DNA of 64,000 nucleotides, from positions 59,200,949 through 59,264,948 of the forward strand of contig NC_030383.2 of NCBI RefSeq assembly GCF_001625215.2, in the 5' to 3' direction. Positions 12,392-23,880 of the stretch are shown here, one piece after another. A program made the position numbers and the translations under genes. How positions within the stretch are numbered: position 1 is the stretch's first letter; each line of letters opens with the position of its first letter. The DNA comes from Daucus carota subsp. sativus (Eukaryota > Streptophyta > Magnoliopsida > Apiales > Apiaceae). The notes below the pieces were generated by a model that saw nothing but the letters and a program-made list of their open reading frames with translations, made no database searches and was not told where the DNA came from.

Positions 12392-15300
12392 TGTGGCATC
12401 CCTCAAATCCGGGGGTCTGGATCTGGTGCCACGTGTAAATAAAAATAATTTAAAACCTGTATTTTTGAGCCACTAAAAGAAAAACAATTTAAAACCAGTA
12501 TCTTTGGAAGAAAGTAAAAACAAGTATTTCTAAACCTGAATATTTTTTTTTTAAAAGAAAATGATTTAAATTCAAAATCAATTTCACCCCCTGAAAACAG
12601 GATCGCACACAGATTACAGCATTGAAATCAGAAACTAAAACTCTAAATTCTTAATTACAAATTAAACTACATTATCAGCTAAACCTCGATAAGAAGAGTA
12701 GCTGATAACCAAATAAACAAATCTAATCTCCAACTGAGTTGAATTGCAGAACTCCAACTGCATCTATTCTTAATGACATCGCCCTGGATACTCTACCTGA
12801 CCATCTGCTTGAAATTCAACCACTTGCAATCCTTGCCTAGTCTTAGGTGAATCATCTTTATTCCTAGCTGAAAAGGGTTAGAAGGAATAGCAAGAATGAG
12901 CAACAATGCTCAGCAAGGATATGATAGGTGAAAGCACAAGATGTACAAATTTAAGTGAATCAAAATGTTTGAAGTAAAAGTAAACTCTGGATTAAATAAT
13001 GACGATGTAAATCAACAATTTTGTATAACAGAATAAAATGGTATACAATGGAAAAACAGTTCTGCATCAATATATGAATTTAAAGCTGTAGAGATAGAAA
13101 TGAATTCCATTATCTTTTGAACATAAGATAATCTCCTTTGAAACTAATCAATATTTAATTGGGTTTAAATAAGACACCTGGCTATAACAGATGATCAGTC
13201 ATGCTATAGTCCATAAACCAAGCTTATTCAGCAAGGTCGACAAATATTACGAATTCCGGTAATCCGGGCTGAAGGAGCCACCTTTCACGCTGGGCCGATG
13301 TCTGAGCCTCTTACGCAAAACTACCCAATATATTAAATTTAAAAGCTACAGCTTTAACATGATTTGAGAAATTCAAGAATTCAAGTGGTCGGTCTTGTCA
13401 AACAAATTTCTTTTGTAGCAAATCAAAATAATTACTACTTTTAGTAGTTTGAAAATCTTTTATGAAAATCGAAGTTTTGATAACGGTTCAAAGGTATTAT
13501 CAATTCAACTTACTAGACATGCTTCACAAGAATGATGTTAAGATAAAAATGAATCATGTTTAAAAGAGATTTCGGGATCAAGAGGGATAAAAATCTCTTA
13601 CTCTTAACTACAAGAGAAGGATAGAAATACTTGCCTCTAATTTGCAAGAGAAAGGTAGAGGTACTTGCCTTAATTCCGGTGTCTTGCTCAGATTTCTAAT
13701 AACACTATACACCGCCATATAATTCCTTTCTGCCAGCTTCTGACAAGATTCTATCTATAGCAATCTCTGCCTAACTTCAACTTGCAACACAATCTAGCTA
13801 TTTCTGAATAACCATTTCAATCACTTCTCGATCAATGCCAACGTCTCGTTCAATTCTATGTAATGGCAAAATAGTATTTCAGTCGTCGGATCAGACGGAT
13901 TAACTAATTCCGAAAAGCATTAAGACCTATATATATCTACCCTTCGCATATACATACCACATATTCAGATAAACACATAGCACATAGTTCCACAATAACC
14001 CTTTTTTTTTATAGCCACTTAAATACTTAAAATTTTCTAACAAAATTTCGGCAGCACCTCCTCTATTTATCGGACTATCCACCTGTTTTCCTATACTATT
14101 CAACAAGTAACCAACTCAAACCAAATCAATAAACCAACAAGTACTGAACCAATATCAATTAAACACAATCACTATTAAACATTATTAACACTAACCTACC
14201 AAGTATAACCTCATATTATGCACTAACAAAGAAAGAAAACTAGAGCAAATAGTTCAAATAGCCCTTACTCTATGATTTTTAATAAATTGAAAACTTATCG
14301 ATATAATATGAAATTTTTATGAGATACTCCTACACATTATTCCAACCTACAATAAAATTTTCAGAAAGAAAATCCAAGCTTAAAGCAGTAAAACAGGCCT
14401 GTCAATCAGGCACCAGAAACTGCTTTGCAAAACCAGCCAGACGCTAGAATTTTTAATAAATAGAAAAATTGGTCTGATTGTATAAAATTTTAATGACATA
14501 TTCCAGATACTAACATCCAACTCTGGTAAAAATTTCAGAAGCAAAGCTCGAGTTTAAGGTAGCAAAACAGGGCATGGAACAGGACACGTAAACTTGCCCA
14601 GAATTTTCTGCGCATACCATAGTAAAACGGTCATATCTCCTGGCTCGCTAATCGAATCGATTCGATTCTTTCGCGCACATAAACTAGACTCTGAGGAGCA
14701 CATAACCACAGAAATATTAAGCATATAATTCGACTCTATAAGCCCAGAATTTTACTGCAAACAGATCAGCAGCAACCTACAATTCAACCGATTATGTGTA
14801 AATCTAAATTTTTAGCCCAATACTTAAACTCTTAAAACACCATTCTGAAAACATTTACACAAAATCTCAGACCTTAAAACTTGAATACTCAGTTATATAT
14901 TCCCATAATTCAAGTACCCAAGTCATCCGATTATACTACTAGTTGGCGTACTAATTATAATCAACTTACAACAATCAATTCAAATGTCAATTAAGCACAC
15001 AATTCAATCATACAATTACTAAAACCCATCTCAATCTCAAAAATTCAATTCACCTCCATTTACCAGCGTTAATCAGTTTATATACATACAAGCACACATA
15101 AATCGATTATATAAATCAATTTAATCTATATAAACACAACACCACATATATATACGTCCATATAGAACTGATTTGACAAATAGAAATTAAGCTTTATACC
15201 CACTGATTTATAACTGGTGACAGGCTATGGTGGTCGCCGGAAAGAGGAAGTACAGGCGGTGGCAGTTCTGGCCAGGAGAGAAAGCGGCGGCAGAGACCCG

Positions 15301-16136
15301 GCGGTTGCAACAGTGACAGAAGGAGAAAGAGCATAAACACAAGATCAGGAGTGATTTGGGCGAGAAGAGAGACGTGCGAGAGAATGAGAGATTAGAGAGA
15401 GACGAGAGTGAGAGATTAAAGAGAGACGAGAGTTGTGATGTTTCCGCTAAAGAAAATAAAACAGGCGGTGGATGAAAAGTATTAAACACGTGCAAAGTTT
15501 TTGAGTTGCCACGTATCTAATTAAAACTGCATAGTCAATATTTTGAACCCGCTATCCAACTAATTTTCGAAATAACTCGCAACAAAACCTTTCCCGACAA
15601 GTTACAATAACATTTTTATAAATCTCTAAATATCATAAAACTAATAAAATAAAATTTTTGAGATTTATCGAGTACTTATGAAATTCATACGAAATTTAGA
15701 AATTAATTGCGTTCAAGAAATATTTAAACATCAAACTTTTACAAAAATAATATTTTAAATATTTTGAAAATTCTTAAAAATATTCATTATCATTTTCAAG
15801 TAATTAAAAGAATCTTTTTCAAATCATTTTTATATTTTTAGAATTCATTTTTGTATAATCCATTTTTAAGGAAATCATAAATATTTATAAAACACAACAT
15901 AAATCACATCCAGATAATAAATTAAATCATAGAACATGTAATTCACATATTTAACATGGTATTCAATTCAAAACGGACAACAAAATTTCGATACCCTAAT
16001 GAATCAAAAAAAAAATAATTTAAACAGATACTTTCGAGAATTATCAAACTGAAATGAAATATTGAATTTTATTCCTCATCTTCTGAAAATCACAAATAAA
16101 ATAAGAAAATAATTTTGGAAAATCCGGGTCGTCACA
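12392..16136 (-). repeat. 5' LTR of the retrotransposon
   Basis: Long terminal repeat of 3,745 bp and near twin of 7153-10898. The same hairpin is at 12897-12912. In element sense this is the upstream LTR, expected to hold the promoter. Confidence 0.9.
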
Positions 16137-16850
16137 GTTAATCTTATTAGTAAATTATACAGTCATTCTCGATAAACTGAGTGTATTTAAAATTTGTGAA
16201 AAAACTAGCTTGGACAAAAGTTGCGGCATGGAACAAAAGCTGATTCTAACTTGTAATTCAGAAGGATAGAGAAGGTGCAAGACAAGCAAACACACAATAC
16301 ATTCTCTTGGGCAGGTGTATTAACATTAGAAGACTCATTTGAATCGAACCTGGTTCGCAGATTGATTTACATGAACAAACGTCCCAAGTTGCCTCCCAAT
16401 AAGAAGTCGGAACCGAAAATTAAAAATCGATCTGATTTAAATATTTGGGTTCCGGTTATATATAACTGGCAACTGACCGATAAAAACTAACCAAACCCGT
16501 TATTAAAACAATAAATAAATAATAAATATTATATATAAAAAATATGTAATAAAATATATATTGTGGACTATGGTTATACATATTATTTTCATCTATTTAA
16601 AAAAGTAAATTTCATCAAATTTGAATATATATATAAATTATGTCATTATTATATAAAGTTTGAATATAGATAGTGTAATATTCTAAAAACCAAAAATTCA
16701 GAAATTATTTAATTTAGAGTTTTAGACAATTGTGTTTTTTTTTTTTTACAAACAAAAGTGATTTAAACAATTATATTTAGATGAGGGCAAATTGGTAAAC
16801 AAAAAATCAGAAAATAGAAATAAAAAAAAAAAATGGTCATATATTAGAGG
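16137..16850. other. AT-rich spacer upstream of the IF1-like gene
   Basis: No gene is seen. It contains poly-T and poly-A runs (about 16735-16748 and 16824-16834) and probably the distal promoter of the gene that follows. The pre-insertion flank of the LTR element starts here. Confidence 0.4.
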
Positions 16851-17091
16851 TCTGTTTCTGGACTGTTCTCTGAGACAAGCATCCAAAGCTCATCTCTCTC
16901 CTCCACAATCTCTCTCCGTCTCTCACTCTCTCTTGTGTACAGTTCCACCGCCAACGCCAAGCTTTCTCGGTAACATATACATCCATATATATGCAAATAA
17001 TTGATTTGTTCTGTTGCTTCTATTAGTTACCTTATATTTTTGTGCTTAATATCTGCTTGTAGCTTAGGCTTTGTCCGATTCAAGCTTGTTA

Positions 17092-17208
17092 TCTCTCTCC
17101 CCCTCTCTCTCCCTCTCCCTCTCCCTATCTCTCTCTCTCACACTCTTTCCTCTCTCTCTGCCTCTTTCACTCTCGCTCTCTCCCTCTCTCTTCATCTCTC
17201 TCTCCCCT
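17092..17208 (+). repeat. CT-rich low-complexity tract
   Basis: Almost uninterrupted C and T (CTCTCC and CTCTCT units), inside the presumed leader intron. Open frames here are low-complexity Leu/Ser/Pro strings, not genes. Confidence 0.8.
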
Positions 17209-17564
17209 TGTGCGTGTCATAGTCTTAAAGTTGAAGATTATCCATATGTTATCATTTTATGTAGTTCGTGTTATAGCATATTTGCGATGCAGTTGAATTC
17301 TCTGATGTTCGTAATGTTTTAAACTTTAATTGTGTTACTTGATAAGTATTCGAAACAGAACAGGTCCTGTGAAAGCGTATTAGCATAAGTCCCGTAGATA
17401 GATGTTTTATTTCCGTGAAATTTGAATTGCTTGCTACAAAGCAAGCTTGTATTTACTTGTGACTTGTCAAACTGAAACTATGAATAGTTATTTCGAGTGT
17501 TTGGCTTAATTTTGGTTGATATACTCTTGAGCATGATATTGGTGGTTCTGATTCAATATATTTA

Positions 17565-17893
17565 GGTTGTGCTCACTTCATGTAATGGAATGAGGGGAGA
17601 ATGGAATGAAAAATTATATAGAATTTTTAAGGAGAAAGAAGAAAGTATGAGATAATGGTGACAATATATGAATGTAGTTAATTTTTTTGTGAGAAAGATT
17701 GTGAAGAAACATGATGTTGAAATGGAATGAGCATTCCTTCCAAAACATGTGGGTTAGAGTTATAGTTGAAATAGTAAGGTTGGAATGATTGAAAGAATGA
17801 AAATTATATACATTTTCTTTGATAAACACCATTTTAGAATACAAAATTCATTCCATTCTCCCTCCATTCCATTCACTCCAAGTGAACACAGCC
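17565..17893. mobile_element. PIF/Harbinger-type MITE, 329 bp (copy A)
   Basis: Terminal inverted repeats of about 45 bp (left begins GGTTGTGCTCACTTC; right, reverse-complemented, GGCTGTGTTCACTTGG). TTA at 17562-17564 and 17894-17896 is the 3-bp target duplication of this superfamily. A 328-bp relative lies at 52497-52824. No transposase, so non-autonomous. Confidence 0.8.
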
Positions 17894-18219
17894 TTAAGCT
17901 CTTCTGTATATGCATCCAGTACTATTGTGTGGTATTGTTTAGTAATCATTCTCGTGATTTTTTATTTTTCAGTGTCTTTTGTTCGTATTCGATCTACATT
18001 GATTAACTGTCAGGCTTTGTAAAGCTTTTATGCTTTCATGTCACTTTAGGGGAATAAATGATATAATACTATTGGTCCAATAGTATTGGATTTAATATTT
18101 TGTTTGAAGTGATGATATTGTTTTGTTAATGATTTGATATTGATGTATTATGCTTGAGATTTGGGTGGTGTTTGATAGAATCTAGCATGATATTTGCCTA
18201 ATTTTGTAGGGAAACAGCC

Positions 18220-20437
18220 ATGTCATCAAAATCAAGGGTGCTTGCTAGGGTCGTGTCTCGTAGGTTCTCAAGTAGCGGCAAAATATTAAGTGAGGAGGAA
18301 AAAGCTGCTGAAAATATCTATATTAAGGTACTTCATAGCTGGTGCTAATAAGCTCACTCTATTTATATATCCATGTATCAGTGTGTCCCTTCTTTAGTGA
18401 TTTGCCTGTTCTTTTCTGCTTTATCTATTGTGGTCGACTGGTCGTTTCTTTCTGATTTGGTTAGTGAGGATGATTTTATCATTGTACATATTGTTGTGTA
18501 CATTTAATGGTACTTGTGAGTTGTATTGTTTATTTACTTGCTAATTATCTTGGAAGCCTCAGCACTTGTGCAAGTTGATATGTCCTAAAATTGTATCAGC
18601 TTATTGTCCTTTGCACTTAATTTTTTTTTTATCTTAATGCAATAATTGAGGGTCTGGTACTACAGACATGGTATGTGACTGTGGATATATATATGACATG
18701 TTTCACATGTGGTAGATATGATTCAAGAGAGTTTTGAAAGAAGAGAACTGTCTATGTTAAGTGTCTACATATGATTTATCAGAATCATTTTGATGTTATA
18801 CAATGATGACATATAGTGATATCGGTTTATACTTATTATGATACATTCAACTATGTGTTTTTGGCAAAAATTGCATTGGTAACACGTTGCCTAGTTTGCT
18901 TAAAAATTTAACTAAATATGGGAGTACCTTCTCCAAATAATAATTTATGAACTTAAAATTTTTATGACTAGAAAAATAAAATTAAAGAAATGAAAAGGAA
19001 AAGGAAAGTGAATTGACTGTTGACATGTCAAGGTGAGATAGCAATCCAAGTAGGAAGAAAAAGGAAGATGATGCAGTGGCCATCATAGTTCATACTTTAA
19101 AACTCCGGGTTAATTATTCTTTTTTTGTGGTCATAGAAGCTGCGAAAATTGCTTCCTAAATATTGTCCTTGACAGTTGTAAGGAGTTTGTCAAGTATTGT
19201 ACAAGTTGTCAATAAGATATAACTCAGAGACTAGTCACAAATTTTTCTGGTAAATTCGTGAAGCCAGTGATGATATTTATAATTTATCTTAGATATACTC
19301 AGTTGATAATATTTTTAAAATTTTTAATATATAATCGACCTGTTTTAAATCTGTTGTCCTGAGAATATATCTTTTAATAAGCCAGTTTTTGTTTTTCATT
19401 GCGCTATACAGGATATACTATTTTATCTCTATATATGTTCGTACATTAGTTGCATTCTCTTTTCACATTTTTGTTTGTTTTGGGTTTCAATGGCATACAA
19501 AATTTTTGTGCAAGAATTTAATGGATTTGTCTAACGATGTACTTGGAAGAATATTATTATGGACTTTTATGTTAAAGGTTACAAGGTCTTGGGCTTGGAT
19601 TTTTGTATTTTGTCAAAGGTGTCATGAATAGGAACATTATTCTTTGTTATTATTATAGATTTTTATAATTGTCCAAGTTGTCATGACAAGGAAAATTATT
19701 CTAGACTTGTGATCTCTTATAGAGCTCTATGGATCTTATTTTCATATTCTGATTTGTAACTTGAGATCATTCTCCTTGAATACAGAAAATTGAAAAGGAG
19801 AAGTTGGAGAAGCTCGCACGTAAGGTATGCTCTGACTACCATACTTTATTGCTAGTCCAGTTTTGCTTTTGAATTGAGTGTTTGTATTTTGCTCGTGGTG
19901 TGGCACTCTTATAAGTTGGTGCAACTCTGCAACCTGAGCAATAGCATAATAACATTAACTTGAAAAAGGAAATTCTTGATATGGGTGAGGCACTGTAGAA
20001 GATTTTATTTAATGACTTGAGGAAAGAAATCAGCTATGCTACAATTTGTATATCAGTTGCCTTTAACAACATATCATTTGTCCATTGGAGCTACAGTCTT
20101 CTATCAATTTTGACATTGAAGAATACATGAAGCTGTATTATGTGAAGCCCAAGTTCTAAAGTAGTTAAATTCACCCTAAGATCTGACTCTAGTCCTATGC
20201 CAGAAAATCTATATACTGTTGATGATCTGTTTTCAGGGTCCTAATCCAGAAGAAAAGCCACCAACAGGTTCGGCAGACTCTGGATCTGCGTCTGAGGCTA
20301 AAGCTACTGGACAGAAAGCAGGAGACTCAACTGACAAAACCCGAAACTATGTAGTTCTGGCTGGAGTTGTTGCTGGCTTGGGTGCCTTGGGGTGGTATTT
20401 TCAATCAAAGAAGAAGCCAGAAGAGGTCCAAGGCTAG
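18220..20437 (+). CDS. Mitochondrial IF1-like (ATPase inhibitor family) small membrane protein, three coding exons
   Basis: Coding exons are 18220-18327, 19786-19824 and 20237-20437, all joined in phase 0 with GT-AG borders, giving 115 residues. Residues 1 to about 20 (MSSKSRVLARVVSRRFSSSG) are Arg/Ser-rich without acids, a typical mitochondrial presequence. Residues 21-49 (KILSEEEKAAENIYIKKIEK onward) form a charged helix resembling the IF1 inhibitory region. Residues 50-85 are a polar linker, 87-104 one membrane helix (NYVVLAGVVAGLGALGWYF), then a short basic tail. This matches the plant family of Arabidopsis At2g27730, described as mitochondrial and related to ATP synthase inhibitor IF1. 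The membrane helix is not part of canonical IF1, so the inhibitory role is less certain than the family. The middle exon encodes only 13 residues. Confidence 0.85.
19483..19720 (+). repeat. Dispersed repeat shared with the kiwellin spacer
   Basis: Intronic segment similar to about 5812-6060 over some 240 bp with small gaps. No coding content or terminal repeats could be recognised in either copy. Confidence 0.5.
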
Positions 20438-21235
20438 GTGATTTGGACGTTATGCAATCGCCTTAACATAGTTACTTGTGATGAAAAATAACAACAAAAA
20501 AACTTTAAAACATCTTAAGTTTCTGTTCTAATATTTTAGTGAAGTGTGAATGGCAGAACTTCTAGGTGTTATCACCAATACAATCTTGTGCAGAGTTTTA
20601 GCCATTTTAATGTTTCACAACTTATCGTTGAATGTGTGTTTTCTCGCTGGAGTGTCCTTGGTAGAGTTTTAGCTATTATTACATATCTCAACTCATGGTT
20701 TCATATGTGTGTTTTCCAGTGTTGTGAATTTGTTGTTCGGTGTTCATCCATTCCCGGCATGAGAAAGAGAGAACAATATCACTAATACTACTATTGATCT
20801 AACTAGTGTGTATTGGCTACATACTTATCACATGACAAGTTGGTTCTTATTTATAAGGCAAGTTAATTGTACATGCCTTTCAACAGAAAAAAAAAAAAAC
20901 GAAAGAAAAAAAGTTTCTTATTTGTAATGAAATCACTTGCTGACTACTGATGGGCTACTCAACAGTAAAAATGAACAGAAATAAGTTGGTGTTTCTAGGC
21001 ACAAGCTGGCTCATTCTAGCTTATATAAGATTCTAGGCTAGCTTATGAAAATGTGAGAATCGAGCAAACTTCAAAAGGAAAGGGATGAATTCAGCCGTGC
21101 AATTCACTTGCCAGTTGCCATATGATTATAAACTTAACTTCTGCTCTTCTGTCTCGGTATCGTTTGACCGCTGGACAATCTAAAACAGACATAGGAAGTT
21201 CATAGAAGATGAAATGCTCAACCGTGTGGAAATTA

Positions 21236-21433
21236 GGGGGTGTTTGGATCATGAGCGGGAATGGGAATGAAGGGTATGGGGATGGATATCCCAAAGGGAG
21301 GGTAAGGAGTGATTTATCTTTCAAGTGGGATTGGGGTTTCGTTTCATGTCACAAAATTGCTAATTCAAATGCCATGGATTTGAGGTTCTGATTTACGTTA
21401 ACCGGGCTCATTAACCATTAACCAAATGCTTCC
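21236..21433. mobile_element. GGGTGTTTGG-type MITE, TTA-flanked (copy 1 of 5)
   Basis: 198-bp element beginning GGGGGTGTTTGGATCATGAG and ending AACCAAATGCTTCC, with TTA at 21233-21235 and 21434-21436. Terminal inverted repeats and the 3-bp duplication fit PIF/Harbinger. Relatives lie at 22236, 34355, 49428 and 53897. Confidence 0.8.
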
Positions 21434-22235
21434 TTACACTTCCACTACTGCTATGTTCTTAAGCCTCTTTCCATTTCAAAGAAGTTTGTGCATCACTTGC
21501 AGACCCGAAGAATAAAACTCAACTGGACACTGAGATTTGGACCTGGAATAGTGGAATTCTCTCGTTTTGCTTTATTTTTGAGACTACTCCATTAGATGAT
21601 ATATTTAGATGTAACTTTTGGTTTTTTGAATGATTATGTGGAAGTCTATAAATTAGACATCCAGGAATTTGATTTTATGATTTGCATATTGATCTTAATA
21701 TTCTTCTGCCACATCGGAAAAGAAATTTGCTCTTGTGCCTACAATCATAACTTAATAGGTCCCTTCACTTGGAATTTTGCATACTGTGGTTAAACATTTC
21801 CAGGTTGGAATGATTAGGCTAGATCTGTCCGAGTATCTGTATAATGACGCGTGGTAGGAACTGGTAAACAGCCTGCTCTACAAGTCGGTTGTCGAGGTCA
21901 CTGTGCAGAATCATGTTCCTTCATCTGGAGATAAGCTTGCAAGGTGCTAAATATCACTGTAAGTCACTGTCTAGCACAGGTTTCTGCTTTTGCATTGTTT
22001 GATATTTTCCGGGCATCTTTCCTTTATTGTCTTTTATCTCGTCATCTCATCTTCGTAGGAGGATCAACTTGGTGGTCAAATATCTGGACCTGTTCTACAT
22101 TCCTTATTCGTCCACTATGAGGTTTTATTTACCTATCATTTTTTTTAATGGTACCATATGATTGAATCATAATTTATTAATGTATTTTTTAAGTTCTTAT
22201 GTAGTGACAACATTGTAGTAGAATCAAACCTTTTA

Positions 22236-22462
22236 GGGGGGGTTTTGAATTGTGAGTAAGAATGGGAATCGGGAATAGGAATGAAGGGTAAGGGAACAAG
22301 GGGTATGGAAATGGTTATCCGAAAGATAGTGTAAGGAATGATTTATCCTGGGACTGTGGTTCCCATTTCATGCCACAAAATTGCTAATCCAAATACCAAC
22401 ACATGGATTTGAGGTTCCGATTCCCGTTAACCAGGCTCATTAACCATGAACCAAACACCTCC
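22236..22462. mobile_element. GGGTGTTTGG-type MITE, TTA-flanked (copy 2 of 5)
   Basis: 227-bp relative of 21236-21433, ending GAACCAAACACCTCC, with TTA duplicated at 22233-22235 and 22463-22465. It shares the interior GGGAATGAAGGGTA, TTTGAGGTTC and GGCTCATTAACCAT blocks. Confidence 0.8.
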
Positions 22463-23085
22463 TTAGTTCCCTTCAAATTCTTTATTATCGAATACTGAAT
22501 CTTGAACAGGGTTGTAGGATGCCCCTTGATCTCCTTTCTGCACTTCTTTTACCTTAAACTTGAACTGAACTACTAAAGTATACTCTAGTATGCCGAACAG
22601 AATTTTAGACTTTAAACTTGAATACCTTATGCCTTCTTAGGCTCTTAGCCATTACACTATTACAGGTAGGATTAGTTTTAAGTTTGCTGCAGCTTAAATA
22701 GATGAAATCTTGCCCCCATGTTTGAATTTCAATTCAGAAATCTATTCGACTTCCAATTTATATTGCTTTTGAAACTGGGAATTCTGATTCCTATGCCAGG
22801 ATGCAAATATGAAATTGATGGTCTTGGTCTTGCATCCATTGGGGTCAAAAATTTTGGTCGTTTTATTTTGAATCTTACAAAAGAAGATGATTGCAATAAA
22901 CAGGACATGTCAGAAAAATTTCTTATCTATGCTATGTATATGAAACTCTAGGTGATGATGGCAATGAATAACAGATGAGAAAACTATGGGAAAGATGATC
23001 CTGTTCACCTCCTTATTCTAATTTGCAGAACTGAAGTAGAGTAAATAAAGCATGGAAACTTAATTTCACATGCATAAGCAAGGCC

Positions 23086-23880
23086 TTATCCAGTCATGCC
23101 TTCGTCTTCAACTATCTTTCCACCGTTACAAGCATTTTGATCTTCCCAATCTTCATTACCCTCGATGTTTTCCTCTTTCTCTTTATTCTCCTGGATGACA
23201 TCATCCTCTGACTGAATGTACTGCAGCTTTAAGCGCCCGTCTTCTCTGCATGCATGCAAGGATTCCTGGACTGGCATTTTAACCTCCTTGAGAACTAATC
23301 TTCCATTTTGCCTAAAAGAGGTGAAGCTCACCGCAGGCTTTCCAGTTCTCCCTATCCGAGAGATCGGAGGAGGGAGTTCTCCTCCAGTTATCCTTGATCT
23401 CATCCCTGACAGGTACTCACTTGAGGAATGCTTTGTCACACTGCTTCTCACCTTGCGCTGCTTCAAACCGCTATTGCTAACAAACTCCTCTGTATCCTTA
23501 CAGCTTTCGAAGCCAAGACCTTCTGTACATATAGACAAACTCTCTGAATTCATAGAAGAGTACCTACTAGTACTATCTTTATATTGTTTTCCAACAGGTG
23601 GAGTATAGTTCTTCTCATTCCCCTCTTCCTTAAGGCCATCGCTCTTTGTCTGCGTATTAAAATCTATCAAGAACGACGAAGACAAAGGAGCCAAGCAAGG
23701 ACCAACAGGTGAGACATGCTCAGTACTTTCCTTAAAATGCAGCTCTCCAAAAAACTCAGTCACAGAGGACACATCATGAGGAGGCAGATGTTTCCATGAT
23801 GCAAAAGACTGCAGGAGATCACCCGGGCTCTCGGGCATCGCCTTCTCGAAGATGTGCCGAAGGCCACCACATGATGCCAT
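23086..23880 (-). CDS. FAF: FANTASTIC FOUR-like (FAF) protein
   Basis: Intronless 264-residue protein. The FAF domain is at about residues 168-222: ELPPPISRIGRTGKPAVSF, then NGRLVLKEVKMP and HACREDGRLKLQY, the two NGRL/DGRL half-motifs typical of the family. An acidic tail (residues 224-248, rich in E and D) follows, also a family trait. The N terminus has ASCGGLRHIFEKA and a Ser-rich middle part. FAF proteins are plant-specific; Arabidopsis members affect shoot meristem size through the WUSCHEL/CLAVATA circuit. The PPISRIGRTGKP form looks closest to the FAF-like (chloroplastic-annotated) branch, so a meristem role is less certain here. The ATG at 23880 is the first in frame and gives the usual family start. 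Confidence 0.88.
   Translation of the reverse strand: MASCGGLRHIFEKAMPESPGDLLQSFASWKHLPPHDVSSVTEFFGELHFKESTEHVSPVGPCLAPLSSSFLIDFNTQTKSDGLKEEGNEKNYTPPVGKQYKDSTSRYSSMNSESLSICTEGLGFESCKDTEEFVSNSGLKQRKVRSSVTKHSSSEYLSGMRSRITGGELPPPISRIGRTGKPAVSFTSFRQNGRLVLKEVKMPVQESLHACREDGRLKLQYIQSEDDVIQENKEKEENIEGNEDWEDQNACNGGKIVEDEGMTG

Larger units (their letters stand above)
7153..16136 (-). mobile_element. Young non-autonomous LTR retrotransposon, very long LTRs, no coding region
   Basis: Complete-looking element of about 9.0 kb in minus orientation. It has two direct LTRs of about 3,745 bp (7153-10898 and 12392-16136) bounded by TGTGACGACC and GCCACA in element sense. A tRNA-Met-type primer binding site and a G-rich polypurine tract sit at the correct ends of a 1.49-kb internal region. 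That region has no gag or pol frame, so the element is a LARD-like derivative that would depend on a partner. Flanks are CTTAA and GTTAA, a near-match 5-bp target duplication. The LTRs differ at only about four places by eye, so insertion is recent, probably within about the last hundred thousand years. LTR length and tRNA-Met priming suggest Ty3/gypsy, possibly the Tekay/Del group (inference). Confidence 0.9.
16880..18209 (+). promoter_or_regulatory. 5' untranslated exon and leader intron of the IF1-like gene
   Basis: A pyrimidine-rich leader (about 16880-16969) ends at a good donor, TCG|GTAACA, with GT at 16970-16971. The matching acceptor TTTTGTAG lies at 18202-18209, ten bases before the ATG at 18220. 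The leader intron of about 1.24 kb holds a CT-rich tract at 17092-17208 and a PIF/Harbinger MITE at 17565-17893. The transcript start itself is not visible, so the left end is approximate. Confidence 0.55.
20438..23085. other. Spacer between the IF1-like and FANTASTIC FOUR-like genes
   Basis: 3' flank of one gene and 3' flank of the other (convergent). It holds two MITEs (21236-21433 and 22236-22462). A stretch at 21805-21838 translates as GMIRLDLSEYL, which recalls a Clp ATPase motif, but it is isolated and too short to call. No gene is supported. Confidence 0.45.

Noticed and set aside
17001-17322. Open frames across the CT-rich tract
   Set aside because: CT repeats give open Leu/Ser/Pro frames in every phase; the tract is within a leader intron.
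21805-21838. GMIRLDLSEYL, similar to a Clp ATPase motif
   Set aside because: Eleven residues, stop soon after, no other Clp motif nearby; chance similarity or a tiny relic cannot be told apart.
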